Source of the DNA: Bedellia somnulentella
Lineage: Eukaryota > Arthropoda > Insecta > Lepidoptera > Bedelliidae
Assembly: GCA_963576735.1 (NCBI GenBank)
Contig: OY755171.1
Span: 15,562,001-15,626,000 of the forward strand
Reading direction: 5' to 3'
Length of the DNA stretch: 64,000 nucleotides
Position numbers and translations under genes: made by a program. Under the pieces are notes generated by a model. It was not told the DNA's origin and searched no databases. It saw nothing but the letters and a program-made list of their open reading frames with translations. This document shows positions 1-10,285 of the stretch, one piece after another (within the stretch, counting starts at the first letter, position 1; each line of letters begins with the position of its first letter).

Positions 1-118
1 GTAGTGCTATTCCAAGCCGATACTCAACTTCCAAAAGTGGCTGAGGAATTTATAAGTCCTCAGCTCTGGTTACCCCTTTTAGGGAAATATAGCCGTGAGT
101 ATATGTATGATGTATGTA
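1..118. repeat. SINE family A fragments at the window edge
   Basis: Bases 1-22 match the 5' end of family A in reverse (gtagtgctattc, then aagccga). Bases 25-118 match the 3' half in forward orientation, ending in gccgtgagtatatgtatg. The two opposed pieces touch, so this is a rearranged or fused pair and not one clean insertion. Confidence 0.7.
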
Positions 119-540
119 CATGGCTATCCCATGTCCTTATTATTAATCTGTAAACGTTTTTTATTTGACTTTAGTTATACTGATCCTTAGGAGCATTATT
201 AAATTTATCGTTCGGAATTAATTTAATTACTTACCGGACCGAAATTCTTTATTACGAGTATGTGATGTGAATGAAAACTGCTTTCAAGCTTTTCCCTGAT
301 ACTAAACGGCAATATGCTAAAGCGTTCACCTTGAACTAACAGTATTAGTAACAGTTAGGATGGGCAGAGACACATCGCTGGTATCTTCGATCATAGCACT
401 TTCTTTTTAAATATTTCCATAAATTTTTTAATATATTTTCCATGATTTCAAATATGTTTTTACGTTTCTCATTTAAATAGCGGCTTTTCGAACTCGTCGC
501 GACCACCCTGCCCCCTATTATGACAATTTGAGACCACCGA

Positions 541-860
541 TTGTGCCAGTGGATAGAACAATCACCTTACATGACGTGGGTTCAGATCCTTAGTTGGGCC
601 TACATAAATTTGACTATTTTAAAGTCATGGTTGTTAACGGAGAGGGGAAAAAACCGTGAGGAAACCCATATGGCTAAGTTGTACTGAGTCAAAACGGAGA
701 TAGGCCTGCCCCCGAACTCGTGAATACACTGTGTAAGCAAAACGCTGTTTCTCTCACTCTATGGCTCACCAGGTGACAGTGTCATGTGATATTCAGAAGT
801 ATTAGTACGTCTGCGACCACTTGAGGGATATACAGCGTGAAAGTTTGAGAGCTGCAATAT
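541..860 (+). repeat. SINE family B (tRNA-derived), old copy
   Basis: It has a tRNA-like head (ccagtggatagaac, then gggttcagatcc), the family body (gtgaggaaaccc, cgtgaatacactg) and the tail motif near 835-848 (gatatacagcgtga). A shorter version sits at the equivalent place in copy B (60665-60850), so this insertion predates the duplication. Confidence 0.7.
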
Positions 861-876
861 TCTCATACTCTCTTAT

Positions 877-1119
877 ACATACATATACTCACGGCTATAA
901 ATCCCTTAACGGGGTAGCCAGACCTTTGGAATGAGAAATTCCTCAGCCACTTTTGGAAGTTGTTGGGGAAAAGATGGTAATAATAAATGTTTTTGATGAC
1001 GGGTCTCCAACCACATCACCCAAAAGACACTTAAAAAGCCCCTATACCCTTAGTCGCCTCTTACGATCACCCACGGGTAGGAATGGGGTAGTGCTATTCT
1101 AAGCCGACACTACACAGCA
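877..1119 (-). repeat. SINE family A, complete copy
   Basis: This 243-bp copy lies in reverse orientation between direct repeats actctcttat (867-876 and 1120-1129), a 10-bp target-site duplication. On its own strand it starts tgctgtgtagtgtcggc and ends in gccgtgagtatatgtatgt. No obvious tRNA head is visible; ggttggagaccc is at best a weak B-box-like string. Confidence 0.85.
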
Positions 1120-1566
1120 ACTCTCTTATCTTGCGTACAAAAAACGAGACCTACCTTGTTAGTGAAAGATATGTGATCATAAACTGGGTGTGCGTTTATC
1201 GACGCCCTGCAGTATCGTGAGAGACCCGAAAACACCGTTAAGTCATTATTTGAACTGTAGAGAAAGTGACATAAAAGTCTGCTATGTAAAGATATATTTA
1301 TATATGTCCCCACCTATATGTTTGTTGTGTGTTGTGTGTGATGATGTTTTCACCATCGTTCATCACTGCAAAATTCCAACCGAACTGTGATAAATAACAC
1401 AAATTAATTTACGGATTTCGTTTCACATTTGTGATTCTACATTTACCAAATCAAATTGCGTATGTGTAACTCGTATTAATCGGAATTTTGAAAGATTGTT
1501 TATTGCTCGTTTAAGTCTAAATATTAGGTTTAGAGAGTATTGTCCCACGCGCGTAGTATACACTTT

Positions 1567-1757
1567 AAGTACATACATATACTCACGACCATAAATCCCA
1601 AAAACGGTAGCCAGAGCTTTAGAACAATATATAGGTATATAATTGATAGGGGACAAGACGATAAAGGATCGTCGGTGATGGGTTTCCAACCGCATCGTCT
1701 AAAAACCACTAAAAATGCTCCATACCCTTAGTCCCCATTCTAAGCCAGGACCTACAC
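1567..1757 (-). repeat. SINE family A, degenerate
   Basis: The order of family motifs is kept (catacatatactcacg, gtagccagagcttt, accgcatcg, cccttagtc), but there are internal deletions and many substitutions. I see no target-site duplication. Confidence 0.7.
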
Positions 1758-1834
1758 TTCAAGTATAATATTAATAGTAGTTAGTTATAATATTAGTAGT
1801 AGTAACTCCAGTCCCTGCCTGGAAAGCCTCGAAT

Positions 1835-2588
1835 GGCAGTTCACAATGCTGTACTGGTTCCTGCGCTTATGTATGGTAGTGAATGTATGCCATGGCAAAA
1901 GAGGCATGAAAGTAGAGTGAATGCAGTGGAAATGAGATTACTCAGAAGTATATATGTAATGTAAGGTTGTGCGACAGAGTGAAAAATAATGTAATTCGTG
2001 AACCTTTAGGTGTGACAGATGACGTAGTGTGCAAGATAGAGGAAGGAATGTTAAGGTGGTTTGGGCACATAGAGAGATGGATGGCAGTAAATTGGTGAAA
2101 GAGATCTATAGATACTAGTGGGTAACCCTGGCTCGACTACGTCGCGTCCAATAAAATGAGTTTATTTTGAAATTTTCCGACCAATCACAGCGCAGCTCTT
2201 TTGAATTTCTTGTGTATTTTTCTGATTGGCCGGTTTGAAAAAAATCCGACCAATCACAGCGCATCTCTGATCGACTAAAGTTTGCGCGCGCTTATGACAC
2301 TGAAGCAAAGTCTATGGGCCAAAATCGAAACTTTGAAATTCTAAAAAATTAACTTAATCCAGTTACATCAGATGTCTGAATTTTGTGCACACCTGTACAA
2401 AACGATACCTGAACCAAATTTCTAGTTTAACTCATCGCGTCACAGGCTTCCGGGTAAGAAAGAGGCTTACAGAAATAATATATAAAGATATAGTGGAAGG
2501 TAATGTGAGTAGAGGACGACCACGGAAGACACACCTGAAGCAAATAGAGAGTGTGCTCAAATTGGCCGGCGTCCGAAGTATGAAGAAT
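1835..2588 (+). pseudogene. RTE-like LINE, C-terminal RT fragment, interrupted
   Basis: Conceptual translation of about 1840-2105 gives the pattern MYGSEC, then HESRVNAVEMR, NVRLCDRV and IEEGMLRWFGHIER. After an interruption it resumes at about 2455-2588 with GNVSRGRPRKTHL and KLAGVRSMKN. The same protein pattern is read on the minus strand at 63530-64000, so this is the C-terminal region of one LINE family. Stops and frameshifts make it dead. The gap between the halves (about 2110-2440) is a foreign insertion, and a SINE A follows at once at 2590. Confidence 0.75.
2110..2440. other. CCAAT-rich insertion within the RTE fragment
   Basis: The stretch has ccgaccaatcacagcgca near 2178 and near 2248, an inverted tgattggccgg near 2222, and gtccaataaaatg near 2149: four CCAAT cores in about 110 bp, some with flanking sequence repeated. 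It breaks the RTE reading frame. No ORF or clear inverted ends are seen. It could be a promoter-bearing fragment of another mobile element; its class is unknown. Confidence 0.4.
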
Positions 2589-2589
2589 A

Positions 2590-2836
2590 ACATACGTACA
2601 TATACTCACGGCTATAAATCCCTGGAAGGGGTAGCCAGAGCCAAGGAATTAGAAATTCCTCAGCCACATATTGAAAGTTGATTGTGGAAAAGATGGTGAA
2701 GTAAAGGTTGTTGGTGATGGGTGAACCGCATCGACTAAAAATCCTTTAAAAAGTCCCCAATACCGTTAGTCGCCTCTTACGTTCACCCACCGGAAGAAAT
2801 GGGGTAGTGCTATTCTAAGCCGACACTACAAAGCAT
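2590..2836 (-). repeat. SINE family A, near-complete
   Basis: It runs from the (ATGT)-type tail (catacgtacatatactcacgg) to the 5' end (ccgacactac) in reverse orientation and abuts the RTE fragment. It is absent at the matching place in copy B. Confidence 0.8.
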
Positions 2837-2979
2837 CTACATCTACACAGCTACTGTCTCATACACTTCCATAAAGTAGTTTACAAACACGACACTTTCC
2901 CTATTAATTACGGCACACGTGTCCCGTTTAATTAATTAAAATTAGTGAGTGTGCCGATTTCAGAATCGAGCATCATTAT

Positions 2980-4048
2980 TAGGGATTGCAATCCAGCGGC
3001 GTTTTCAATCCAGCGGAATTTTTGCTGGATTGACCTGAATCCAGCTGGATCCAGCGCGGATCCAGCAAAACGTGGAATGAAAATAAAAATACGACATTTT
3101 CAAGACGTTTTTTATTAATTTGTACTTCTTACGATAATCTTTGAAATCTTCCACTCATTTGGTGATATCTTATATTTATTTGCTTTAGTTTTTTAATAAT
3201 TTCAGATCAAATTAATCATCATAAAATTAAATAAGAAACATATAACCTTATACTCATATAACATTTAAGATAATGTTTATAAGTAAGCATCTTATTAATT
3301 ACGCTTATGTTTAATGATAGGACGGCTAATCAGTAGCAATCAGTCTCACAAATTCTTTTAAAATTAACTTAATTAACATTATTTAAAAAAAAACCGTAAC
3401 AATAACACTATTTTAATTTTAAACAAAAAAAGCTTTGAAATAATCTTTTCTCCGTTCGTTAATACTTAATAATTAAGCAGTTTAAAGCCTGACGATAAGA
3501 GACTACTTCTTTTTTTGAATTATCCGAAAGTAAGACCTTAGAAAACAAATTTTATATATAGTCTTATCTCCCAACCTGCTTCGCACAGAACTGCATATGT
3601 AGCCGGCTGCTGAGAATGCACTTTCGGCCTCTACACTGGTCGGTTTTAAGGTCATTAAATACTCATAAACCATTGATGAATGTTCACCTCGTACTCTTTC
3701 ACTCCCATAAACGCTCATTTCTTTTTTCAATATCTTTTCGTTATCTAATTGACCTCTTGGCTTTTGTTTATTAAAGTTCTCCTTCTCTCTAAGCTCTAAA
3801 GTCATTTTAACGGGTTTTGGGGGAAAGGGGCGCAGCGTTCCCTTTCATGAGGCACGTGCTATGGTGACAGACCGGCAACGTTGCCGCGCCGATTCAAAAA
3901 TGGCGGCAGCTCAAAACTAAACAATAGAAATTGATACGTTTGCGGATCCGCATCGCTGGATCAAGATGTATGCTGGATCCAGCATGTCTAAAAAGACGCT
4001 GGATCCAGCTGGATTGTTGTATGCTGGATCCAGCAATTGCAATCCCTA
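2980..4048 (-). mobile_element. Non-autonomous hAT-type DNA transposon
   Basis: The 1,069-bp element has ends tagggattgcaat and attgcaatcccta in inverted orientation and the 8-bp direct repeat atcattat on both sides (2972-2979 and 4049-4056). Copy B has the uninterrupted site near 61705-61715, which fixes the ends. Subterminal ctggatccagc strings recur near both ends. The only coding remnant is a hAT dimerisation segment on the minus strand, so a transposase from elsewhere would be needed. The 8-bp duplication and the hATC remnant agree on the superfamily. Confidence 0.88.
3503..3805 (-). pseudogene. hAT transposase C-terminal (hATC dimerisation) remnant
   Basis: The 100-codon frame contains YLMTLKPTSVEAESAFSAAG followed by SVRSRLG and KICFLRSYF. 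That is the conserved pattern of the hAT C-terminal dimerisation domain, in which the usual AER-FS core here reads AESAFS. The domain fills most of the frame, and the upstream DDE catalytic region is missing from the element. A full hAT transposase is usually about 600 residues, so this is a remnant. It lies wholly inside the 2980-4048 element, on its minus strand. Confidence 0.75.
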
Positions 4049-4169
4049 ATCATTATAAAGCACTCGCGCACGTTAATTTGCGAGCTTCCTATTTATACTA
4101 TTTGTAGGTTCACTTATTTAATCTGCATATAGCTAATTATAGCTGGGATTGGCTAGAATTACAAAGTTA

Positions 4170-4419
4170 TGCCGTGTAGTGTCGGCTTAGAATAACACTA
4201 TCCCATTTCTACCCGTGGGTGATCGTAAGAGGCGACTAAGGGTATAGGGGCTTCTTAAGTGTTTTTTGGGCGATGTGGTTGGAGACCCGTTACCAAAAAC
4301 ATTTATTTATTATTACCATCTTTTCCCCAATCAACTTCAAAAAGTAGCTGAGGAATTTCTCATTCCAAAGCTCTGGCTACCCCGTTAAGGGATTTATAGC
4401 CGTTAGTGTGTATGTATGT
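4170..4419 (+). repeat. SINE family A, complete copy with mapped empty site
   Basis: It is 250 bp and flanked by acaaagtta (4161-4169 and 4420-4428). Copy B near 61820-61833 has one copy of the corresponding sequence (acaacgtta) and no SINE. The element begins tgccgtgtagtgtcggc and ends tgtatgtatgt. Confidence 0.88.
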
Positions 4420-4639
4420 ACAAAGTTAGTACATTTTGTTCGATACTAAACAAAACCCTAACTTTGTTGAAATCAGTAATCTGATTTATTATACACTAGC
4501 TTTTTGCCCGCGACTACGTCCGCGTGGACTACATTTTTTACATCCAAAATACCAAAACACTAACTATACTAACTTCTGTTTTTTTGTTTTTATATTCCCG
4601 TGGGCGTTGTAATAGATATAAAGAACATTGAGACTTTTT

Positions 4640-4765
4640 AAGTGATTATTGGGCGATGCAGTTGGACGGTTGGACGGACCCCATTCAACTTCCAAAAGTG
4701 GATAAAGAATGACTATCTCTGGAGCTGTGGCTACCCTTTTTTGGGATTTATAGCCGTTAGTATAT
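4640..4765 (+). repeat. SINE family A, partial
   Basis: It matches the family from ttttaagtgatt and gggcgatgcagttgg through caacttccaaaagtgg to gatttatagccgttagtat. The 5' part is missing. Confidence 0.65.
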
Positions 4766-5265
4766 TCTCATGATTGATTGATTGATGAATTTCATACATT
4801 CCTTTTTGTAGTTGTTATATCAGTCAATCGCATCAAGATTAAAATTTCTAGATACATTGTATTTATAGATCAAAAATCCGTATAATATATTTCAATCTCT
4901 TAGGGGATGAGTTCCAAAAAACCTTTTTAATTGTTCATAAGAAACATGAAACAAACCATTTTGTAACCAAGTTTCTATGTTCAAAAATGAAAATATCTTG
5001 AGTAAGTATGGATAGCAGTTTGGCGACCCGGTGCTGCCCCCTACACTGACTGTTGGTGATGTGTGAGAGATTGCAATTATCGGTCAACAGATTGCGTTAC
5101 TGAATTAACATTGAGATATTTACTATTATTTACAAACTATGCATTCTGAGGCTTAAAGAGAATATTAATTTATGCGTAAGTAAAACATATATATCTATGA
5201 GAATATTAGTTAAAAATAGTTAAAAAAACAAAAGCTATTAACATATTCTCAAACCTACCAAATGA
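4766..5265. other. Unassigned AT-rich stretch
   Basis: I see no reading frame, inverted ends or match to the repeat families of this window. Confidence 0.3.
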
Positions 5266-5269
5266 ATAC

Positions 5270-5485
5270 GCAAAATTCATACAATATGCTTTCAATTATC
5301 TTTATTCATACATATTCACATTGTTGAATGTGAAAAAGAAGGATTAGTGCATCCTATTATTCTAACCTAACACAAAAGCAAAAAAAAATACGCAAAAAGA
5401 CTTTTACCACCCGGGATTCGAACCTGGGTCTTTCGTACTGAGTGTTAACCAAACGGTATACGGCTACGCCACGCAGACATATGTG
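5270..5485 (-). repeat. tRNA-like SINE head or tRNA pseudogene
   Basis: On the minus strand 5485-5409 has an A-box-like gtggcgtagcc and a B-box ggttcgaatccc. The T stem has a mismatch and no acceptor-stem pairing is found, so it is not a working tRNA. An AT-rich body of about 140 bp follows, as in a SINE. Only one copy is in the window, so its limits are approximate. Confidence 0.45.
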
Positions 5486-6207
5486 TAAGTCTCAAATTTG
5501 TGATATCGTTTATATCTAGTAGTCATACTATTGACAAACAATTAAATGGACAGTTATTTTGATGAAAATGGATGAAACCCTTATTTTTTCCAAAATACTA
5601 TTAATGAAGAGTCCGATAAAGTCGGTCGATGAAAAAATTAATCGTGTAAATATGGGGAACCATATAAAAGTTATGTTTTTTTATGCTCCTGTGGGAACCC
5701 TTGCGAAATCCGGGATAAATTATATCCTATATGTTGGCCAGTTGTATAACCTATATTCATGCCAAATTTGATCAAGATCGGTCCTGTAGATCAACGTGAT
5801 GAACGGACATACAGACAGACAGACAGACAGGCAGACAGACAGACATTTTTAAAAAAAAAAGCAAATTTGGCTTCAGTATCGAAAATAAAACATATTCCAC
5901 CGGTTTTTATTTTTTTTTCTTCAATGTACAGTTTTGACCTCGTTACAGTCTTATTATAGTATAGATAGATAGATAGATAATATAGCATTATTTTCTCTTT
6001 ACTTCGGATTTATGATTTTTCAGAATATTTTCAGTGTTATCAAATAACGCTTATAGTAAGTTACCGTGATTTTGGATGATATTTCAACATTAGCAGTTAT
6101 ATTTCCTTAAAGGTATATCCAAGGCTTTAGAATAAATTCTTTTCTCTTAAGGGAGTCATATTATGACTTGCTTCGTGACTAATTTCAAACCGCACACGCA
6201 GAAACAC

Positions 6208-6590
6208 AACATAAACATAACATACATAAACATAAACGTTCACGCCGAATATCCCCGAAGGGGTTGGCAGAGGTACTAATACTTCTGAACATCACGTGAC
6301 TTTGTCACCTGGTGTTCAGAGTACCCACGTTTTGCATGGACAGTGTACTCACGTGATAGGGGGCAGGCCTATCGCCGTTTTGTACGAATACACTGTCACA
6401 TGACTAAGTACAACTCAGCCATGTGGGTTTCCTCACGATGTTTTCCCTCACCGTTAACAACCATGATAAATTAACCACACAATGTCTTTAGAAAAGACAA
6501 ATTGGTGTAGGCCCGACCCAGGATTTGAACACTAGTCGTTTGCACGATAACCGAGTGTTCTACCCACTGGGCTATCACGGTTGTTCACCA
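6208..6590 (-). repeat. SINE family B, near-complete
   Basis: It reads in reverse from a (taaaca)-rich tail and cgttcacgccgaatatcc through gtgtactcacgtgatagg to the tRNA-like head (ggatttgaacactag, tctacccactgggctatc). The A-box and B-box regions are both recognisable. Confidence 0.8.
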
Positions 6591-6599
6591 CGATAACCT

Positions 6600-7140
6600 A
6601 ATCTCTATTCAACGTTTTTTTTATTACTATTCGTAAGATAAAGAGAAGTGATATTCTATACCAACTTTTATATTATATTTTTTATTTGTTTAGTAAATTT
6701 TCTTTTCATCATCTAATAAAAGCTGAATTTACTTTCACTATATACTTTTAAATTAAATTTTTATTTCACTATATTATTATTGTAAGAAAATGGGTATAAA
6801 TTTAATACAAAAAAATTGCAAAGATCAGCGGAGCTCGTTTTGTCTCGAGCAAATTAATTATACTCGCATTTTAATTGCGGCTTCCGAAGAAAATATGGCG
6901 GAAATTGCATTTGCTCCGTTTTGGTTGGCCGTCATTAAAAAAACTGGAACGAAGGTTAATGACTGCTGAATTTCGGGAAAAATAATCTAGGATAAATTCT
7001 GCTGTAGTTTATCCTTGAATATTGTAGGATAATAAAACCTAACACCAAAAAATTTAAGGAAAAAAATATATTAACCTATTTGTAGTAGCTTTATAACTAA
7101 GTTGTTATTATAAATGCATTAACGGCAAAAAAAGCGTCCA
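6600..7140. other. Unassigned, partly paralogous to copy B
   Basis: It holds short matches to copy B near 62080-62110. No ORF or repeat structure is recognised. Confidence 0.3.
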
Positions 7141-7149
7141 AAATATTTA

Positions 7150-7300
7150 AAAAAAGAGCATGTATGAAAAGATTGAAGCATGTAAATGAAGCTAGGCATG
7201 GTATCCCTACGGGATCGTATAAAGAGGCGATCTATAGTCTTTGTCTTCCCCGTTTAGGGAAAACTAATATCAACTAATGGTGTGAGTAAATGTAAGTATG
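7150..7300 (+). pseudogene. RTE-like LINE 3' terminal fragment
   Basis: Translation gives VNEAR, then KEAIYSLCLP in the order expected from the VNEAREVCQDRTKWRSIVSA pattern of the better copy at 63530-63775. It is followed by a ggtgtgagtaaatg and atgtatgtgt tail. It is 5' truncated, as most LINE insertions are. Confidence 0.6.
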
Positions 7301-7422
7301 TATGTGTTCTGTATATAATACATGTAATAATGATAATAAAATGAGGATTATCTACTACTTTGAAAATACAGATATGGCAAACTATCCGAATGTACCCGTG
7401 ATGATGTTCATGACATAATAAT

Positions 7423-7640
7423 ATGTATGCGATTATTATTATCCGTAGGAATTTTGTCTCTTTCACTAATTCTACTTTTTCACTGTCAATAACAATATTT
7501 GTATCAACTTGCCTAACATTCGGTAAAGTAAATTTAATACATCTAGTTTTTTTAGCATTCAGAACCAGGTTATTTACAGTAAACAAATGCAATACCAGTG
7601 AGATAGCTATGGTACATAGATTTCCAATTATCTGAGCTGT
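7423..7640 (-). pseudogene. Non-LTR reverse transcriptase fragment (thumb region)
   Basis: The minus-strand frame includes NNLVLNAKKTRCIKFTLP and later DSEKVELVKETKFL, the stretch that follows the YADD palm motif in many insect non-LTR RTs (N-K-K-T, then the F-L-G region). No palm motif is present, so only about 60 residues of RT remain. Copy B lacks this piece, so it entered copy A after the duplication. Confidence 0.6.
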
Positions 7641-7729
7641 AACAGATATTCTAACAAGTGTTCCTATCTTACTGTCTCGAAGAAATTGTAGTTTTTCTAT
7701 CATTTTTAAAACGTCATTACAGCCAAAGT

Positions 7730-8120
7730 CCTGTGTACCGAAGCTCAGTTTCGATTCTCAGAAGCAAACAGCAATCTTGAGTTCGCCACACTAGCAAATA
7801 TTTCATTTTCATCTCACCATGTATCGGTCCTTTCCCGAGGCAGTTTTCCTTTCTACCTTTCCATATTTTACTCACAGCTCAATATATTACATAATATTAT
7901 CTCATTAGCCAAGTCGCGAACCAAAGCAAATTTTATTGTAACTTTTGGGCTGGTGCTCGGAGCGGTACTATTCGTGTCAATGTAATTACTTGCTTAATTA
8001 GTCTTTACCTCCTTTTTCTTTTGAAATTGTTTAGCGAGGAAATTATGGAGTTGACTCTGTTATTTTACTTTGTATTTAAGTGGCGAAATTGCCAGGCTTT
8101 TCAAGGAACTAAACAAAAGA
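7730..8120. other. Near-identical core shared with copy B (62455-62850)
   Basis: Over about 390 bp I count only two to four differences from copy B, for example tttacctcc against tttccctcc, while the flanking paralogous blocks differ far more. No frame longer than a few dozen codons is open, so the core is non-coding as far as I can see. Confidence 0.75.
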
Positions 8121-8468
8121 ATTCGAGCTCTATTTATGTACTTATTTTCTTTTAGCAACAACTAGCGTCTCTCCGTTTAGATAGAAAGCCTTTTATAAGT
8201 TGGTTATTTGCAATATACACGATAGCTCAGTGGGTAGAACACCGCTTATCGTGCAGACTACTAGTGTTCTAATCCCGAGTCGGGCCTACACCAATTTGTC
8301 TTTTCTATGTGTGGTTAATTTATCATGGTGGTTAACGGTGAGGGAAAACATCGTGAGGAAACCCACATGGCTAAGTTATACTTAGTCATGTGACAGTGTA
8401 TTCGTACAAAACGGCGATAGGCCTGCCCCCTATCACGTGAGTACACTGTCCATGCAAAACGTGGGTAC

Positions 8469-8777
8469 TGTTATAACCCTTATTTCTATGGACTTAGAGC
8501 TCAATCAGCATCTCAGTCACACTAGTAATTTTCCTTAGTATATTATTGAAAGTCAGCATTTCTTTGAATAATTGTTATTGTTTTAAATTAATTCATTATT
8601 TTCAGTCAGTTAGATTCTGGACCTCGCGAGACGCGCATCTTGGCTTTAGCGCCTATCAACTTAGGAAATCAGTACTTTGTTTCGTGTTGTGAGAATATTG
8701 GTGTTTTTCCTTTAATAAATTTTAGGGTGTATTTTGTAGTTTTTTTTAAAAAGACTAACAGGGTCGGCCGCCTAACA
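8469..8777 (+). repeat. 5' LTR
   Basis: It starts tgttataaccc and ends cctaaca (TG...CA ends). A tcagtcagt string near 8603 resembles an arthropod initiator, and aataaa at 8714-8719 is the likely polyadenylation signal. No TATA box stands out. Confidence 0.92.
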
Positions 8778-8780
8778 AAT

Positions 8781-8800
8781 TGGTGTCAGAAGTGGGATTC
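8781..8800 (+). other. Primer-binding site
   Basis: tggtgtcagaagtgggattc begins with TGG, 3 nt after the LTR, as expected for pairing with the CCA end of a tRNA. The complement looks like the 3' end of an insect tRNA-Leu; that identity is from memory of tRNA sequences and not verified. Confidence 0.75.
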
Positions 8801-9124
8801 TAGCGTGTTTCTTTCGTCGAAGAGATACCGAAGAAGCTAGAACAAAAACCAGGTCCCCTGCAAAAGTCTCTGATCGACAGTAAGACTTTGCCCATAGGCA
8901 AAGCCTGCATCAGCTACACATCGCCCCAGGTCCGACGGTAAGCCTCGCCAGCCCGAGCCCGCGATCTCCGAGTTCATCACCAGCGCCTTAGTCCCGTCGA
9001 GCGCCAGGCTAACTCAAGATATTCAACATCGTGCTTCTTCTGCCAACTCCTTCAAATTCAAGCATCAAAAATTCAAATTGTGTTAGTGTCAAATTGTGTT
9101 TGTGCTAAAATTCAGTTTTGTGAA

Positions 9125-9165
9125 ATGAATATGAACCGACGCTTCGTCATTTACATCGTGGTACT
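9125..9165 (+). CDS. Predicted spliced leader exon of env
   Basis: An ATG at 9125 opens 13 codons plus 2 nt, rich in Arg near the start and then in Ile, Val, Tyr and Leu, and is followed directly by a strong donor (gtaagt, 9166-9171). The env frame has no ATG near its start but is preceded by a pyrimidine-rich acceptor ending at 14692. The phases agree: 2 nt here and 1 nt at 14693 complete a codon in the env frame. The joined product would begin with a signal-peptide-like segment. Env expression from a spliced mRNA is known for errantiviruses; this exact junction is my inference. Confidence 0.7.
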
Positions 9166-9313
9166 GTAAGTTTGCACAAATTATATATTCCAGCCTTTTC
9201 GTCGAGCTACTGCCAGGAGAAGTCTTCAAAACTAAATTTAATTTACTATTTTTACAAACTTTTTACAATTTTTTACATTTACTATTTTTTTTATTTTTTC
9301 TTATTAATTTAAA

Positions 9314-10168
9314 ATGTCTAAAGATACGCAAGTAAAAACTAAACAACTTAAAGACGAAACAGTTACAGATAAAGTTCCATTGTCAGTCTTAACAAAGTTT
9401 ATAAAAGTCTATAATGGTGACCGTGAGTCACTCCCTGCATTCCTCACTAATTGTGAGAATGCTATATCGCTGTCCACCCCGGACCAACAGAATGTCTTAT
9501 GTAAATTCATCATATCCCAATTAGAAGGCAAAGCACAAGTTGCGTGTAGCTTAAAAAGCTTTGACACTTGGAACGAAATAAAAACATTCTTAAAAAATAC
9601 ATTTGGAGAAAAGAAACATTCTACCCATCTTTTAGTAGACCTTCAAAATTGTAGGCAGTCATCTTCTGAAGATGTCACTAAATATTCGCTAAGGTTAGAG
9701 TCGATACTAACGAGAATCTTATCCGACATCCACTATAGCTGTTCAAATGAATTAGAACTTCCAGGCCGAGTAGCAGCCATGGAAGATTTGGCATTAAATA
9801 CATTTTTATTAGGTTTAAACCCATCAATCAGTAACATAGTAAGGTGTAGAAACCCGTCATCGCTAAATGAAGCAATACAGCAAGCGATTGATGAGGAAAA
9901 ATTATATAATTTATCCAGGTATTCAAATCGCTCACCCAGAACCTGTTCGACATGCAATAAACCAGGTCATAGCTCTTCAGAATGTTTCCGAAATAAAAGA
10001 AACTCCCCAGTTAACCGAAATAATTTCCAACCGACATTCCATGTTAGCCCAAACTCAAATAACTCTAGCTTAACTCCTAATTCACCTAATAATAATTTTA
10101 ACTCTAAATTTAATCCAAATAAAATCTGCAACTATTGTAAGAATAAAGGTCACACAAGAATGCCGTAA
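9314..10168 (+). CDS. Gag-like protein, C-terminally frameshifted
   Basis: The 284-residue frame starts at the first good ATG after the leader. Residues about 25-200 have the helical make-up of a Ty3/gypsy Gag capsid. A CCHC knuckle (CSTCNKPGHSSSEC) lies near residue 210 and a second begins at about residue 272 (CNYCKNKGH), but its last Cys is lost because the frame hits TAA at 10166. The +1 frame from 10158 has the missing Cys codon and stays open for 43 codons to a TGA at 10287-10289, which overlaps the pol ATG at 10286. The break is therefore a small indel in the knuckle and not a designed end. By CCHC spacing about 5 nt are missing. Confidence 0.85.
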   Translation: MSKDTQVKTKQLKDETVTDKVPLSVLTKFIKVYNGDRESLPAFLTNCENAISLSTPDQQNVLCKFIISQLEGKAQVACSLKSFDTWNEIKTFLKNTFGEKKHSTHLLVDLQNCRQSSSEDVTKYSLRLESILTRILSDIHYSCSNELELPGRVAAMEDLALNTFLLGLNPSISNIVRCRNPSSLNEAIQQAIDEEKLYNLSRYSNRSPRTCSTCNKPGHSSSECFRNKRNSPVNRNNFQPTFHVSPNSNNSSLTPNSPNNNFNSKFNPNKICNYCKNKGHTRMP

Positions 10169-10285
10169 ATTAAAATACAATAATAGTCAACATAATAACC
10201 AATCACTTAATAATAATTATAGTAATTCTACAGCTAACATTAACGAGTTGACTACCGAAATTAACTCAATTAATTTAAACAGCGA

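Larger units (their letters stand above)
4492..5985 (+). repeat. Repeat family D (CTAGCTTTTTGCCCGCGAC start, (CAGA)n end), interrupted
   Basis: A conserved start (ctagctttttgcccgcgac at about 4496) runs to about 4610. The remainder resumes near 5680 with tgtgggaacccttgcg, then a (CAGA)n run at about 5812-5846, then gacctcgttacagtc and a (GATA)n end. Between them lie a SINE A piece and a tRNA-like repeat. Other ends of this family are at 28933-29015, 31790-31965 and 54832-54905. No protein is recognised; it is probably a non-autonomous retroposon. Confidence 0.55.

Noticed and set aside
5409..5485. Possible tRNA gene on the minus strand
   Set aside because: A and B boxes are present, but the acceptor arm does not pair and the T stem has a mismatch; it is better read as a tRNA-derived repeat.
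5812..5846. Short direct repeats resembling an array
   Set aside because: It is a plain (CAGA)n microsatellite without spacers, within repeat family D.
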